From: Frigoribacterium sp. PhB116
GTDB lineage: Bacteria > Actinomycetota > Actinomycetes > Actinomycetales > Microbacteriaceae
Assembly (NCBI RefSeq): GCF_004364285.1
Contig: NZ_SOBE01000001.1
Span: 124,001-188,000, forward strand
DNA: 64,000 bases
Direction: 5' to 3'
Below are positions 1-8,565 of this stretch, piece after piece (positions within the stretch are counted from its first letter, which is position 1; each line of letters starts with the position of its first letter). The position numbers and the translations under genes are program-made. The notes under the pieces are model-generated. The model had not been told where the DNA came from and ran no database searches. It was given only the letters and a program-made list of their open reading frames with translations.

Positions 1-852
1 CCCGACGGCGTCGTCACCGTGCTGACCACGACGGACGCGGCCGGGGTGACCGGGCCCCTGCTCGCCGACCCGCGCCTCCGGAAGCTCTCGTTCACCGGCT
101 CGACCGCGGTCGGCCGGGTGCTGATCGCGCAGGCGGCCGAGAACGTGCTCCGCACCTCGATGGAGCTCGGCGGCAACGCCCCCTTCGTCGTGATGGCCGA
201 CGCCGACCTCGACGCCGCCGTCGACGGCGCGATGCTCGCGAAGTTCCGCAACGGCGGGCAGGCCTGCACGGCCGCGAACCGCCTGCTCGTGCACGAGCGG
301 GTCGCCGACGAGTTCACGCGCCGCCTCGCCGAGCGCGTCGAGGCGATCGTCGTCGGGCCCGGCACGGCCGACGGGACGACCCTCGGCCCGCTGATCGACG
401 ACCGCGCCGTCGCGACCTGCGAGCGGCTCGTCGCCGACGCCGTGGCCCGGGGCGCCCGCGTCGTCACGGGCGGCTCGGCGCCGGGCGGCCCCGGCTCGTT
501 CTTCGCGCCGACCGTGCTCGCCGACGTGCCCCGCGACGCCGACCTGATGCACCAGGAGATCTTCGGCCCGGTCGCCGCCGTCACGACGTTCCGCGACGAG
601 GACGACGCCGTCCGGCTCGCCAACGACACTCCCTACGGCCTCGTCGCCTACCTCTTCACGACCGACCTGGCCTGTGGACGACGGATGCTCGGTCGGCTCC
701 GCACCGGCATGCTGGGCGTCAACACCGGCCTGGTCTCGAACGCCGCGGCCCCGTTCGGCGGGGTCGGGCACTCGGGCCTGGGGCGTGAGGGCGGCAGCGA
801 GGGAATCCACGAGTACCTCGACACGACCTACGCACTGCAGCCCGACGGCTGA
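1..852 (+). CDS. gabD: NAD(P)-dependent succinate-semialdehyde dehydrogenase, 5'-truncated by window edge
   Basis: C-terminal part of an aldehyde dehydrogenase that is open from base 1, so its start lies outside the window. The NAD-fold signature FTGSTAVGR, the general-base Glu in MELGGNAP (codon near 163) and the catalytic Cys in GGQACTAANR (codon near 265) are all present, as is the family C-terminus APFGGVGHSGLGREGG. GGQACTAANR with FTGSTAVG is typical of the GabD/SSADH subgroup, which oxidises succinate semialdehyde to succinate. The next genes make GABA from putrescine, so this would be the last step of that route; a GABA transaminase would be expected upstream but cannot be seen. Family assignment is firm; the substrate is inferred from motif and context. 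Confidence 0.85.
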   Translation, partial: PDGVVTVLTTTDAAGVTGPLLADPRLRKLSFTGSTAVGRVLIAQAAENVLRTSMELGGNAPFVVMADADLDAAVDGAMLAKFRNGGQACTAANRLLVHERVADEFTRRLAERVEAIVVGPGTADGTTLGPLIDDRAVATCERLVADAVARGARVVTGGSAPGGPGSFFAPTVLADVPRDADLMHQEIFGPVAAVTTFRDEDDAVRLANDTPYGLVAYLFTTDLACGRRMLGRLRTGMLGVNTGLVSNAAAPFGGVGHSGLGREGGSEGIHEYLDTTYALQPDG

Positions 853-879
853 TCCCGAGCCGACGAGCACCGACCCGAC

Positions 880-925
880 CGAACCGAACCGAACCGACCA
901 GCACGGCCCCGACCAGCACGGCCCC
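880..925 (+). repeat. Short tandem repeats in the gabD-patD spacer
   Basis: The 108-bp spacer between the two dehydrogenase genes holds CGAAC repeated three times and then a 15-bp unit, gaccagcacggcccc, exactly twice (896-910 and 911-925). No hairpin or promoter stands out. It is probably a slippage-derived spacer inside one transcript. Confidence 0.7.
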
Positions 926-960
926 GAGCACCACGGCACCAGCACCACCGAGAGGACATC

Positions 961-2403
961 ATGGCGACCCTGCAGAACTTCGTCGACGGCCGGTACGTCG
1001 ACGCCCACGGCACCGCGACGATCGACGTGGTCTCGCCGATCACCGAGCAGGTCGTGGCGGTCTCGCCCGTGAGCGACGCGGCCGACGTCGACGCGGCGGT
1101 GCAGGCCGCGGCCCGGGCGTTCCCCGGCTGGAGCCGCAGCACGCCGTCGGTGCGCCAGGCCGCGCTGCTCGCGCTCGCCGACGCCCTCGACGCGCACAGC
1201 GACGAGCTCGTCGAGGCGCAGCACCGGGACACGGGGCAGCCGAAGGCGATCATCGCTGCCGAGGAGGTCGCCGTCGGCGCCGACCAGGTGCGCTTCTTCG
1301 CCGGGGCCGCCCGCCGGCTCGACGGCATCGCCTCGGGGGAGTACCTCGACGGGCTCACCTCGTCGGTGCGCCGCGAGCCCATCGGCGTCGTCGCCCAGGT
1401 CACGCCCTGGAACTACCCCCTGATGATGGCGATCTGGAAGATCGCCCCGGCGCTCGCCGCGGGCAACACGATCGTGCTGAAGCCGAGCGACACGACGCCG
1501 GAGTCGACCCTCGTGCTCGCCTCCCTGACGAAGGGCGTCCTGCCCGACGGCGTCTTCAACGTCGTCCTCGGCGACGCGAGCACGGGCCAGGCCCTCGTCG
1601 AGCACCCCGTGCCCGGGCTGGTCGCCATCACGGGCTCGGTGCGCGCCGGCGTGGCCGTCGCGACCTCCGCCGCCGACCGCGTGGCCCGGGTGCACCTCGA
1701 GCTCGGAGGCAAGGCGCCCGCCGTCGTGTTCCCCGACGTCGACGTCGACGTGGTCGCCCCCCAGATCGCGGAGGCGGCCTTCTTCAACGCCGGCCAGGAC
1801 TGCACCGCGGTGACCCGCGTCATCGTGCACGAGTCGGTCCACGACGACCTGGTCGCCGCCCTGGTGCGTGCCGCGGAGGCGACGACGACCGGTCCCGACG
1901 CCGGGGAGGGCGCCTCCTACGGGCCCCTCAACAACGCGCGGCACTTCGCCGCGGTCCAGGCCGTCGTCGACTCGCTGCCCGCGCACGCGACCGTGGTGAC
2001 GGGCGGGCACCGCGTCGGCGGGACGGGGTTCCACTTCGCGCCGACGATCGTGACGGGCGTGCGGCAGGACGACGACGTCGTGCAGGCCGAGGTGTTCGGC
2101 CCGGTGCTCACCGTGCAGTCGTTCGGCACGGCCGACGAGGCGCTCGCGCTGGCCAACGGCGTGCCCTACGCCCTGGCCTCGAGCGTCTGGACCGACAGCC
2201 ACACCACGGCCGAGCGCTTCGCCCGCGACCTCGACTTCGGCTGCGTCTGGATCAACACGCACATCCCGCTCGCGGCCGAGATGCCGCACGGCGGGTTCAA
2301 GCGCTCCGGCTACGGCAAGGACCTCAGCGCCTACGGCCTCGAGGACTACACCCGGGTCAAGCACGTGATGAGCGCGCACGCCTCGCCGCGCGCCTCGTCC
2401 TGA
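961..2403 (+). CDS. patD: Gamma-aminobutyraldehyde dehydrogenase
   Basis: Full-length 480-residue aldehyde dehydrogenase. Visible active-site elements are Asn151 in TPWNYP, Lys174 in IVLKPSD, the base Glu248 in LELGGKAP and nucleophile Cys281 in AGQDCTA. The segment ITGSVRAG (223-230) replaces the usual FTGST and, with GQDCTA, is characteristic of the PatD/YdcW group, which oxidises 4-aminobutanal to GABA with NAD. It directly precedes a putrescine oxidase gene, which would supply that aldehyde. The ATG follows a GAGAGGA ribosome binding site. A related betaine-aldehyde-type substrate is possible, but context favours aminobutyraldehyde. Confidence 0.85.
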   Translation: MATLQNFVDGRYVDAHGTATIDVVSPITEQVVAVSPVSDAADVDAAVQAAARAFPGWSRSTPSVRQAALLALADALDAHSDELVEAQHRDTGQPKAIIAAEEVAVGADQVRFFAGAARRLDGIASGEYLDGLTSSVRREPIGVVAQVTPWNYPLMMAIWKIAPALAAGNTIVLKPSDTTPESTLVLASLTKGVLPDGVFNVVLGDASTGQALVEHPVPGLVAITGSVRAGVAVATSAADRVARVHLELGGKAPAVVFPDVDVDVVAPQIAEAAFFNAGQDCTAVTRVIVHESVHDDLVAALVRAAEATTTGPDAGEGASYGPLNNARHFAAVQAVVDSLPAHATVVTGGHRVGGTGFHFAPTIVTGVRQDDDVVQAEVFGPVLTVQSFGTADEALALANGVPYALASSVWTDSHTTAERFARDLDFGCVWINTHIPLAAEMPHGGFKRSGYGKDLSAYGLEDYTRVKHVMSAHASPRASS

Positions 2404-2476
2404 CCGCCCCGGCCGAGCCGACCCCCACACTCACTCGGCACCACCCGGTGCCCGCACCAGCGACGGAGACCACCCC

Positions 2477-3910
2477 ATGACCGACACCACCACCTGCGAC
2501 GTCGTCGTCATCGGCGCGGGGGCCAGCGGCCTGACCGCGGCCGCCGACCTGCGAGCGGCGGGCCTCGACGTGGTCGTGCTCGAGGCACGTGACCGCGTCG
2601 GCGGCCGGCTGCGCACCGAGACGATCGACGGGGCGATGCTCGAGCTCGGCGGCCAGTGGGTGTCGCCCGACCAGACGGCCCTGATCGCCACACTCGGCGA
2701 GCTCGGCCTCGAGACGTACTCCCGGTGGCGCGAGGGCGAGAGCGTCTACGTCTCCGCCGACGGCACGGCGTCGCGCTTCACGGGCGACATCTTCCCTGCC
2801 TCCGAGCACACGCAGGCCGAGATCGAGCGGCTCATCGTCCTGATGGACGAGCTCGTCGCCGAGACGGACGTCGCGGCCCCCTGGGAGCACCCGCGGGCCG
2901 CCGAGCTCGACCACGTGTCGTTCTCGGCCTGGCTCGAGCAGCAGAGCGACGACGCGGAGGCGCGGGCCAACATCGCGCTCTTCATCGCCGACGCGATGCT
3001 CACGAAGCCGGCCCACTCGTTCTCGCTGCTCCAGGCACTGCAGATGGCGTCGAGCGCCGGCAGCTTCAGCAACCTCGTCGACGCGGACTTCATCCTCGAC
3101 AAGCGCGTCGTGGGCGGCCTGCAGCGGGTCCCGCTGACGCTCGCGGAGAAGCTCGGCGACGCCGTGCGCCTCGGCCAGCCGGTCGAGACGCTCGAGTGGT
3201 CGGCCGACGGGGTCGTCGCGTCGACGCCCGAGCTGCGCGTGGCGGCCCGCTGGGCCGTCGTCGCCGTGCCGCCCAACCTCTACTCGCGCATCGAGTACCT
3301 GCCCGCTCTGCCCGCCTTGCGCCAGCAGTGGCACCAGCACGTCTCGCTCGGCCTCGTGATCAAGGTGCACGCCGTCTACGAGACGCCGTTCTGGCGCGAC
3401 GCCGGTCTCTCGGGCACGGCGTTCAGCCCCTACCAGGTGGTGCACGAGGCGTACGACAACTCGAACCACGACGACCCGCGGGGCACCCTGGTCGGCTTCG
3501 TCAGCGACGAGAAGGCCGACCGCCTCCTCGCCCTGCCCGCCGACGAGCGACGCGCGGCGATCCTCGCGTCGCTGGCGTCGTACTACGGCGAGCAGGCGAC
3601 CGAGCCGGTCGTCTACTTCGAGAGCGACTGGGCGAGCGACGAGTGGACGGGCGGCGCGTACGCGACGAGCTTCGACCTCGGCGGCCTCTCGCGCTGGGGC
3701 CACGACCAGCGGGTGCCCGTCGGGCCGATCCGCTTCTCGTCGAGCGACATCGCGGCGGAGGGGTTCCAGCACGTCGACGGCGCGATCCGCGTCGGGCACG
3801 ACGTGGCCGCCGAGATCCTCGCCGAGCGGGACGCACACGCCGGCGCATCTGCGCCGCCCGCGTCCGCAGGCCAGCCCGAGCACGCCGATGCCGGAGCGGC
3901 CGTCTCGTGA
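2477..3910 (+). CDS. puo: FAD-dependent putrescine oxidase (flavin monoamine oxidase family)
   Basis: A 477-residue flavin amine oxidase, about the length of the Kocuria and Rhodococcus putrescine oxidases. The N-terminal Rossmann motif GAGASGLTAA (13-22), acidic Glu36 in VVVLEARDR and the GGR motif DRVGGRLRT (39-47) bind FAD. The reaction is putrescine plus O2 to 4-aminobutanal, ammonia and hydrogen peroxide. No signal peptide or membrane segment is seen, so it is cytoplasmic. It lies 73 bp after patD and overlaps the next gene by GTGA. Neighbouring dehydrogenases and permease support putrescine over other amines. Confidence 0.85.
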   Translation: MTDTTTCDVVVIGAGASGLTAAADLRAAGLDVVVLEARDRVGGRLRTETIDGAMLELGGQWVSPDQTALIATLGELGLETYSRWREGESVYVSADGTASRFTGDIFPASEHTQAEIERLIVLMDELVAETDVAAPWEHPRAAELDHVSFSAWLEQQSDDAEARANIALFIADAMLTKPAHSFSLLQALQMASSAGSFSNLVDADFILDKRVVGGLQRVPLTLAEKLGDAVRLGQPVETLEWSADGVVASTPELRVAARWAVVAVPPNLYSRIEYLPALPALRQQWHQHVSLGLVIKVHAVYETPFWRDAGLSGTAFSPYQVVHEAYDNSNHDDPRGTLVGFVSDEKADRLLALPADERRAAILASLASYYGEQATEPVVYFESDWASDEWTGGAYATSFDLGGLSRWGHDQRVPVGPIRFSSSDIAAEGFQHVDGAIRVGHDVAAEILAERDAHAGASAPPASAGQPEHADAGAAVS

Positions 3911-4851
3911 GGAGCGTGGTCGTCGGGTACCTTGACACCCCCGCGGGGCACGACGCCCTGGCCCTCGGCACGGCCCTCGCGCACACGCTCGGCGTGCGCC
4001 TCGACCTCGTGATGGTCCTGCACGACCAGGGCCGTGCCTCCCTCGTCCCCACCGCGCCCAGCTACGAGCGGCACCTCGACGACCTCGCCGAGGGCTGGCT
4101 GCAGGAGGCGGCGGCCGAGGTCCCGGCCGGCGTCACGTCCACGATTCACCTGGTCAGGGCCGAGACGTTCGCGGAGGGCCTGGTCGCGGCCGCCGCCGAC
4201 CTCGGGGCCGACGCGATCGTGATCGGCGCCGGCAAGGAGGGCACGTTCGGCCGGCTGCACCTCGGCAGCGTCGGGGGAGTCCTCGTGCACTCGGCCCCGG
4301 TGCCCGTCGCGATCGCTCCCGCCGGCTTCGCCGAGCGCGGCGTCCGCAGCTTCGGCAGCGTGACGGCGGCGGTCGGCACCCGGGCCGGCGCCCGGGCGGT
4401 CGTCGACACGGCGGTCGCCACGGCCGCCGCCGCCCGCATCCCGTTGCGGCTCGTCTCGCTGGTGACGCTCGACTCCGTCGGCGACGGCGAGCGCCGCGAC
4501 CGCGACGAGCGCGAGCGCGCCCTGCACGACGAGGCGCGCGAGCACGCGGAGCGGATGCGCGACATCGCCCTGGACGGCGTCCCCGCCGACCTCGACGTCA
4601 CGGTCGAGATCGCCCCGGGCCCGAGGATCGCCGACGCGATCGACGCCCTCACCTGGAGCGACGACGAGCTCGCCCTCGTCGGTTCGAGTCGTCTGGCCCA
4701 GCCCCGTCGGCTGTTCCTCGGGAGCGTCGCCGCGAAGATCGTGCGCGGCGTCCCCGTCCCCCTCGTGGTGGTTCCTCGTGACCACGATGCCCGCACGACC
4801 TGGACCGGCGTCGCCCCGGGCGGCGCCCACCCCGAAGGGACCACCCCGTGA
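3907..4851 (+). CDS. Universal stress protein, two tandem UspA domains
   Basis: A 314-residue protein starting at a GTG that overlaps the putrescine oxidase stop (GTGA). Two UspA-like halves are visible. The first runs from VVVGYLDTPAGHDAL to a nucleotide-loop-like GSVGGVLVHSAPVPVAIAP, and the second ends with GSSRLAQPRRLFLGSVAAKI and VPVPLVVVPRD. Usp proteins of this type often bind ATP; their physiological output is usually unknown. Its place inside the polyamine operon, coupled at both ends by 4-bp overlaps, suggests a role in coping with peroxide or aldehyde from polyamine oxidation, or in controlling uptake, but this is inference. Confidence 0.8.
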   Translation: MRSVVVGYLDTPAGHDALALGTALAHTLGVRLDLVMVLHDQGRASLVPTAPSYERHLDDLAEGWLQEAAAEVPAGVTSTIHLVRAETFAEGLVAAAADLGADAIVIGAGKEGTFGRLHLGSVGGVLVHSAPVPVAIAPAGFAERGVRSFGSVTAAVGTRAGARAVVDTAVATAAAARIPLRLVSLVTLDSVGDGERRDRDERERALHDEAREHAERMRDIALDGVPADLDVTVEIAPGPRIADAIDALTWSDDELALVGSSRLAQPRRLFLGSVAAKIVRGVPVPLVVVPRDHDARTTWTGVAPGGAHPEGTTP

Positions 4852-6401
4852 GCATCCTCAAGAAGTCCGGCGTCGCCGCCGACCAGACCCTGTCGTCGAA
4901 GGGGCTGAGCGCCGGCAGCGTCGGCCTGATCGGCGCCGTCGTCATCGGCATCTCGTGCATCGCGCCCGCCTACACGCTGACCGGCGCCCTCGGCCCGACC
5001 ATCGCGCAGGTCGGCACGCACCTGCCCGCGATCTTCCTGGTCGGGTTCATCCCGATGCTCCTCGTCGCGTTCGGCTATCGCGAGCTGAACAGCGCGATGC
5101 CCGACAGCGGCACCTCGTTCACCTGGGGCGTCCGCGCCTTCGGCCCGTGGGTCGGGTGGATGGCCGGTTGGGGCCTGGTGGTGGCGACCATCGTGGTGCT
5201 GAGCAACCTCGCGGGAATCGCGGTGGACTTCTTCTACCTGCTGCTCGGGCAGGTCTTCTCGGATCCGTCGATCGCCGACCTGGCGGCGAACCCGCTGATC
5301 AACGTCGTCACCTGTCTGGCCTTCATGGCCGGGGCGACCGTCATCTCGTACCGCGACATGCAGACCACCCAGAAGGTGCAGTACTGGCTCGTCGGGTTCC
5401 AGCTGCTCGTGCTGGTCGGCTTCGCGATCGTGGCGTTCGTCCGGGTCGGCGGCGGATCGGCGTTCGACGCCACCGCGATCTCGCTCGACTGGTTCAACCC
5501 GTTGACGGTGCCGACCTTCTCGGCGTTCGCTGCCGGGCTCTCGCTGTCGATCTTCATCTTCTGGGGCTGGGACGTCACGCTGACGATGTCCGAGGAGACG
5601 AGCGGCTCGCGGACGACCCCCGGCCGCGCCGCCACCCTCACCGTCGTCATCATCGTGCTGGTCTACCTGCTCGTCTCGCTCGCCTCCATGACGTTCGCCG
5701 GCCTCGGCGACGAGGGGGTCGGGCTCGGCAACCCCGACATCCAGGGCAACGCGTTCTCGGCGCTCGCCGGGCCGGTGCTCGGGCCGCTCGCGATCCTCAT
5801 GTCAATGGCGGTGCTGAGCAGCTCCGCCGCCTCCCTCCAGTCGACCTTCGTGTCGCCGGCGCGCACCCTGCTCGCCATGGGGCACTACGGCGCGCTGTCG
5901 CCGAAGTTCGCCCGCGTCTCGCCGCGGTTCTTCACCCCCGGGTACGCGACCCTCGCCTCCGCCGTCGTCGCGAGCGTCTTCTACGCGGTGATGCGCTTCA
6001 TCAGCGAGGACGTGCTCTGGGACACGATCACGACCCTCGGCATGATGATCTGCTTCTACTACGGGCTCACGGCGTTCGCCTGCGTCTGGTACTTCCGGCA
6101 CCAGTGGCGCACCGGGGCACGCAACCTGTTCTTCCAGATCGTCGCTCCGGGCGTCGGCGGGCTCATCCTCGCCGTGCTCTTCGTCACCACGCTGGTCGAC
6201 AGCATGGACTCCGACTACGGCAGCGGCTCACAGATCGGCGGGGTCGGCCTGGTGTTCCTGCTCGGCGTCACGATCCTCGTGGGCGGCGTCGTGGTGATGC
6301 TGGTCAACGCCCGGCTGCGGCCCGCGTTCTTCCGCGGCGAGGGGCTCCGGGCCGGCGTCGCCGGCGACGAGCGCGAGGGGCAGGCCGTTCTCCCCGAGTG
6401 A
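4848..6401 (+). CDS. APC-superfamily permease, probable putrescine importer
   Basis: A 517-residue integral membrane protein with about twelve hydrophobic segments. The first follows LSAGSVGLIGAVVIGISCIA, and the helix 1 unwound region resembles APC amino-acid/polyamine carriers. It starts at a GTG overlapping the Usp stop (GTGA) and is the last gene of the putrescine operon. Substrate is inferred from context: a putrescine oxidase and aminobutyraldehyde dehydrogenase in the same transcript need an uptake route. It could import another amine or amino acid. It is convergent with the TetR gene, with only 28 bp between stops. Confidence 0.75.
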   Translation: MSILKKSGVAADQTLSSKGLSAGSVGLIGAVVIGISCIAPAYTLTGALGPTIAQVGTHLPAIFLVGFIPMLLVAFGYRELNSAMPDSGTSFTWGVRAFGPWVGWMAGWGLVVATIVVLSNLAGIAVDFFYLLLGQVFSDPSIADLAANPLINVVTCLAFMAGATVISYRDMQTTQKVQYWLVGFQLLVLVGFAIVAFVRVGGGSAFDATAISLDWFNPLTVPTFSAFAAGLSLSIFIFWGWDVTLTMSEETSGSRTTPGRAATLTVVIIVLVYLLVSLASMTFAGLGDEGVGLGNPDIQGNAFSALAGPVLGPLAILMSMAVLSSSAASLQSTFVSPARTLLAMGHYGALSPKFARVSPRFFTPGYATLASAVVASVFYAVMRFISEDVLWDTITTLGMMICFYYGLTAFACVWYFRHQWRTGARNLFFQIVAPGVGGLILAVLFVTTLVDSMDSDYGSGSQIGGVGLVFLLGVTILVGGVVVMLVNARLRPAFFRGEGLRAGVAGDEREGQAVLPE

Positions 6402-6429
6402 CTCCGGATCGTCGAGACCGTCAGGTCGG

Positions 6430-7107
6430 TCAGGGCGAAGGAGGCGCGGGCTCGGCCCCGTCGCCGGTCGCGGCAGGCAGGATCACGAGGTCGAGGTAGT
6501 CGCGCAGCAGCCGCGGCACGTCGACCTCGTCCGGGGCGAGCAGCCACTGCAGCTGCACCCCGTCCCACAGCCCGACGAGCCCGGCGGCCGCGCGGTCGGG
6601 GTCCACGCCCTCGCGCAGCCGGCCGACCTCGGCCAGCGCGCGGAAGTCCGCGGCGTAGTCCCGTCGCAGGACGGCGAGCCGCTCCGTGACGTAGGCGCGC
6701 CCGGGGTTGCCCTCGGTCACCGCCTCGCCCGACAGGACCGTGTAGAGCCCGATGAGCCCGGGCACGCCCTCGTTGTACCGTGCCTGCCGCTCGACGTCGC
6801 CGGCGAGCTGCACGCCGGCGCCGCGCACGAATTCGCCGCTCGACATCTGGTCGCGACGCCGCAGCACCTCGAGCAGCAGGTCGCTCTTCGACGGGAAGTA
6901 GTGCAGCAGGCTCGTCTGGCTCATGCCCACCACGTCGGCGACGCGCTGCAGCGACCCGCCCTGGTACCCGTGGGCCGTGAAGACCTCGAACGCCGCCTCG
7001 ACGATCGCGGAGCGGCGCTCGGCGGACTTGGCGTAGGGGCCGCGAGGGCCGCCACGGCCGCCGCGGGCACCGCGGCCACGGGTCGTCACGGGAGCGCCTT
7101 CGGTCAT
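6430..7107 (-). CDS. TetR/AcrR-family transcriptional regulator
   Basis: A 225-residue regulator with a basic Gly/Arg-rich N-terminal extension and a TetR helix-turn-helix (about residues 30-78) including IVEAAFEVFTAHGYQGGSLQ and VGMSQTSLLHYFPSKSDLL. The C-terminal ligand domain ends in a Pro-rich tail. It is divergent from the sugar transporter/beta-galactosidase operon, and a perfect 7-bp-arm palindrome lies in the shared 120-bp region, so it probably represses that operon and itself. Control of the convergent putrescine operon is an alternative. A TAGGCT box ends 7 nt before the ATG, suggesting a leaderless mRNA. Confidence 0.88.
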   Translation of the reverse strand: MTEGAPVTTRGRGARGGRGGPRGPYAKSAERRSAIVEAAFEVFTAHGYQGGSLQRVADVVGMSQTSLLHYFPSKSDLLLEVLRRRDQMSSGEFVRGAGVQLAGDVERQARYNEGVPGLIGLYTVLSGEAVTEGNPGRAYVTERLAVLRRDYAADFRALAEVGRLREGVDPDRAAAGLVGLWDGVQLQWLLAPDEVDVPRLLRDYLDLVILPAATGDGAEPAPPSP

Positions 7108-7114
7108 GACCGGG

Positions 7115-7120
7115 AGCCTA
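7115..7120 (-). promoter_or_regulatory. -10 box of the TetR gene, likely leaderless transcript
   Basis: On the minus strand TAGGCT matches TANNNT and lies 7 nt before the ATG at 7107, which places the transcription start at or next to the start codon. No Shine-Dalgarno sequence precedes this ATG. Confidence 0.5.
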
Positions 7121-7159
7121 CGACGCCCCGCGCCTCCACGGTGTCGACCTGAGTGTCAA

Positions 7160-7179
7160 TTTCGAGCGACCACTCGAAA
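7160..7179. promoter_or_regulatory. Perfect palindrome, candidate TetR operator
   Basis: TTTCGAG-CGACCA-CTCGAAA is a perfect inverted repeat with 7-bp arms and a 6-bp centre. It sits midway between the divergent TetR and substrate-binding-protein genes, just upstream of a TACGGT -10-like box (7188-7193). Size and symmetry fit a TetR dimer site. Assignment to the adjacent regulator is inferred from position. Confidence 0.6.
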
Positions 7180-7227
7180 AGCCGTGTTACGGTCGCTCTC
7201 GTCCCGTCCACAACGAAGTGAGTCCTG

Positions 7228-8565
7228 ATGAGTCCTCTCAGTCGTCGGCAGCTGCTGAGCCTCGGCCTCGGCGCGTCCGCCGCCGCCGTCCTCGCCGGCT
7301 GCGCCACGCCCGGCACGACCTCGGTCAACACCCTGCCGACCATCCCGCCGGCCGCCGGCAAGGTCCGGCTCGAGTACTGGGCCTGGCTCAAGGGCCTCGA
7401 CCAGGTGACCGACCTCTACAACAAGAGCCAGGACCGCGTCCAGGTCGAGACCGTCTTCATCCCCGGCGGCAACGCGGGCGGATACCAGAAGCTCTACTCC
7501 GCGCTCGCCGCGGGGGCCGGGCCCGACATCGCCCAGGTCGAGCTGCGCTCGCTGCCCGAGTTCCTGCTCGCCAACGGCGTCGTCGACCTCAAGCGCTACG
7601 GCGCCGAGAAGTACGAGGAGCTCTACGACCCCACGCTCTGGAACCAGGTCAGCTACACGGGCGGCATCTACGCCGTGCCGCAGGACAGCGGCCCGATGGG
7701 CATGTTCTACCAGCCCGCCGTCTTCGACCAGGTCGGCGCGGCCGTGCCCGCCACCTGGGACGAGTGGGCGGCCGTCGGTGCCGAGCTCAAGGGCGCGGGC
7801 GTGCTGATGGACTCGTTCCCGCTCGCCGACGCCTCGCCGTTCGCCGCGTACGCGACGCAGGCCGGCGCCTCCTGGTTCACCGCGGAGGAGGACGGCTGGG
7901 TCATCGACATGACCGACGAGGCGACCCTCGAGGTGGCCGCCTTCTTCGACAAGGCGATCGACGACGGCATCGTCACCACCGCCTACGGCGCCTACACGCC
8001 GGCCTGGTTCTCGGCCGCGGCGGACGGGAAGATCGCCTCCGTCGCGACCGGCTCGTGGGGCGACGCCCTGATCGAGGGCGTCAGCGGCGCCGAGGGCAAG
8101 TGGAAGGTCGCGCCCTTGCCGACCTGGGACTCGGGCTACGCCTCGAGCTTCCTCGGCGGCTCGACCGCCGCGATCCTCGCGAACAGCCAGCACCCGCAGG
8201 AGGCGCTCGAGTTCGCCGTCTGGATGACCACCACCCCCGAGGGCGTCAACGCCCTGATCGAGTTCTGCGGCATCGGCTGGTCGCCGGCCGTGGACGTGGT
8301 CGGCACGCTCCGCGAGAAGCCGAGCGCCTTCTTCAGCGGCCAGAACTACAACCAGGAGGTGTTCGTGCCCGCCACGAAGGAGTCCAGCCAGAACCAGGAC
8401 TGGAGCTGGTGGCCCGTCACGCAGCAGTCCTTCAACATCCTCAGCGACGGCTTCCGCGGCAAGGCCTCGGGCGGCACGCTCGTCGACGCCGTCGCGCAGG
8501 CCGAGAAGGACATCATCTCGGTGATGCAGGCCAAGGGCCTCTCGATCCGCAAGGCGAACGCGTGA
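7228..8565 (+). CDS. Sugar ABC transporter substrate-binding lipoprotein
   Basis: A 445-residue extracellular solute-binding protein (family 1 type). The N-terminus carries a twin-arginine-like SRRQLL and a lipobox LAGC (Cys about residue 26), so it is exported, possibly by Tat, and lipid-anchored. The mature part begins with KVRLEYWAWLKGLDQV, typical of maltose/multiple-sugar binding folds. It opens an operon with two MalF/MalG-like permeases and a GH2 beta-galactosidase, so a beta-galactoside ligand is likely. No ATPase gene is present; a shared MsiK-type ATPase encoded elsewhere would be needed. Confidence 0.88.
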   Translation: MSPLSRRQLLSLGLGASAAAVLAGCATPGTTSVNTLPTIPPAAGKVRLEYWAWLKGLDQVTDLYNKSQDRVQVETVFIPGGNAGGYQKLYSALAAGAGPDIAQVELRSLPEFLLANGVVDLKRYGAEKYEELYDPTLWNQVSYTGGIYAVPQDSGPMGMFYQPAVFDQVGAAVPATWDEWAAVGAELKGAGVLMDSFPLADASPFAAYATQAGASWFTAEEDGWVIDMTDEATLEVAAFFDKAIDDGIVTTAYGAYTPAWFSAAADGKIASVATGSWGDALIEGVSGAEGKWKVAPLPTWDSGYASSFLGGSTAAILANSQHPQEALEFAVWMTTTPEGVNALIEFCGIGWSPAVDVVGTLREKPSAFFSGQNYNQEVFVPATKESSQNQDWSWWPVTQQSFNILSDGFRGKASGGTLVDAVAQAEKDIISVMQAKGLSIRKANA

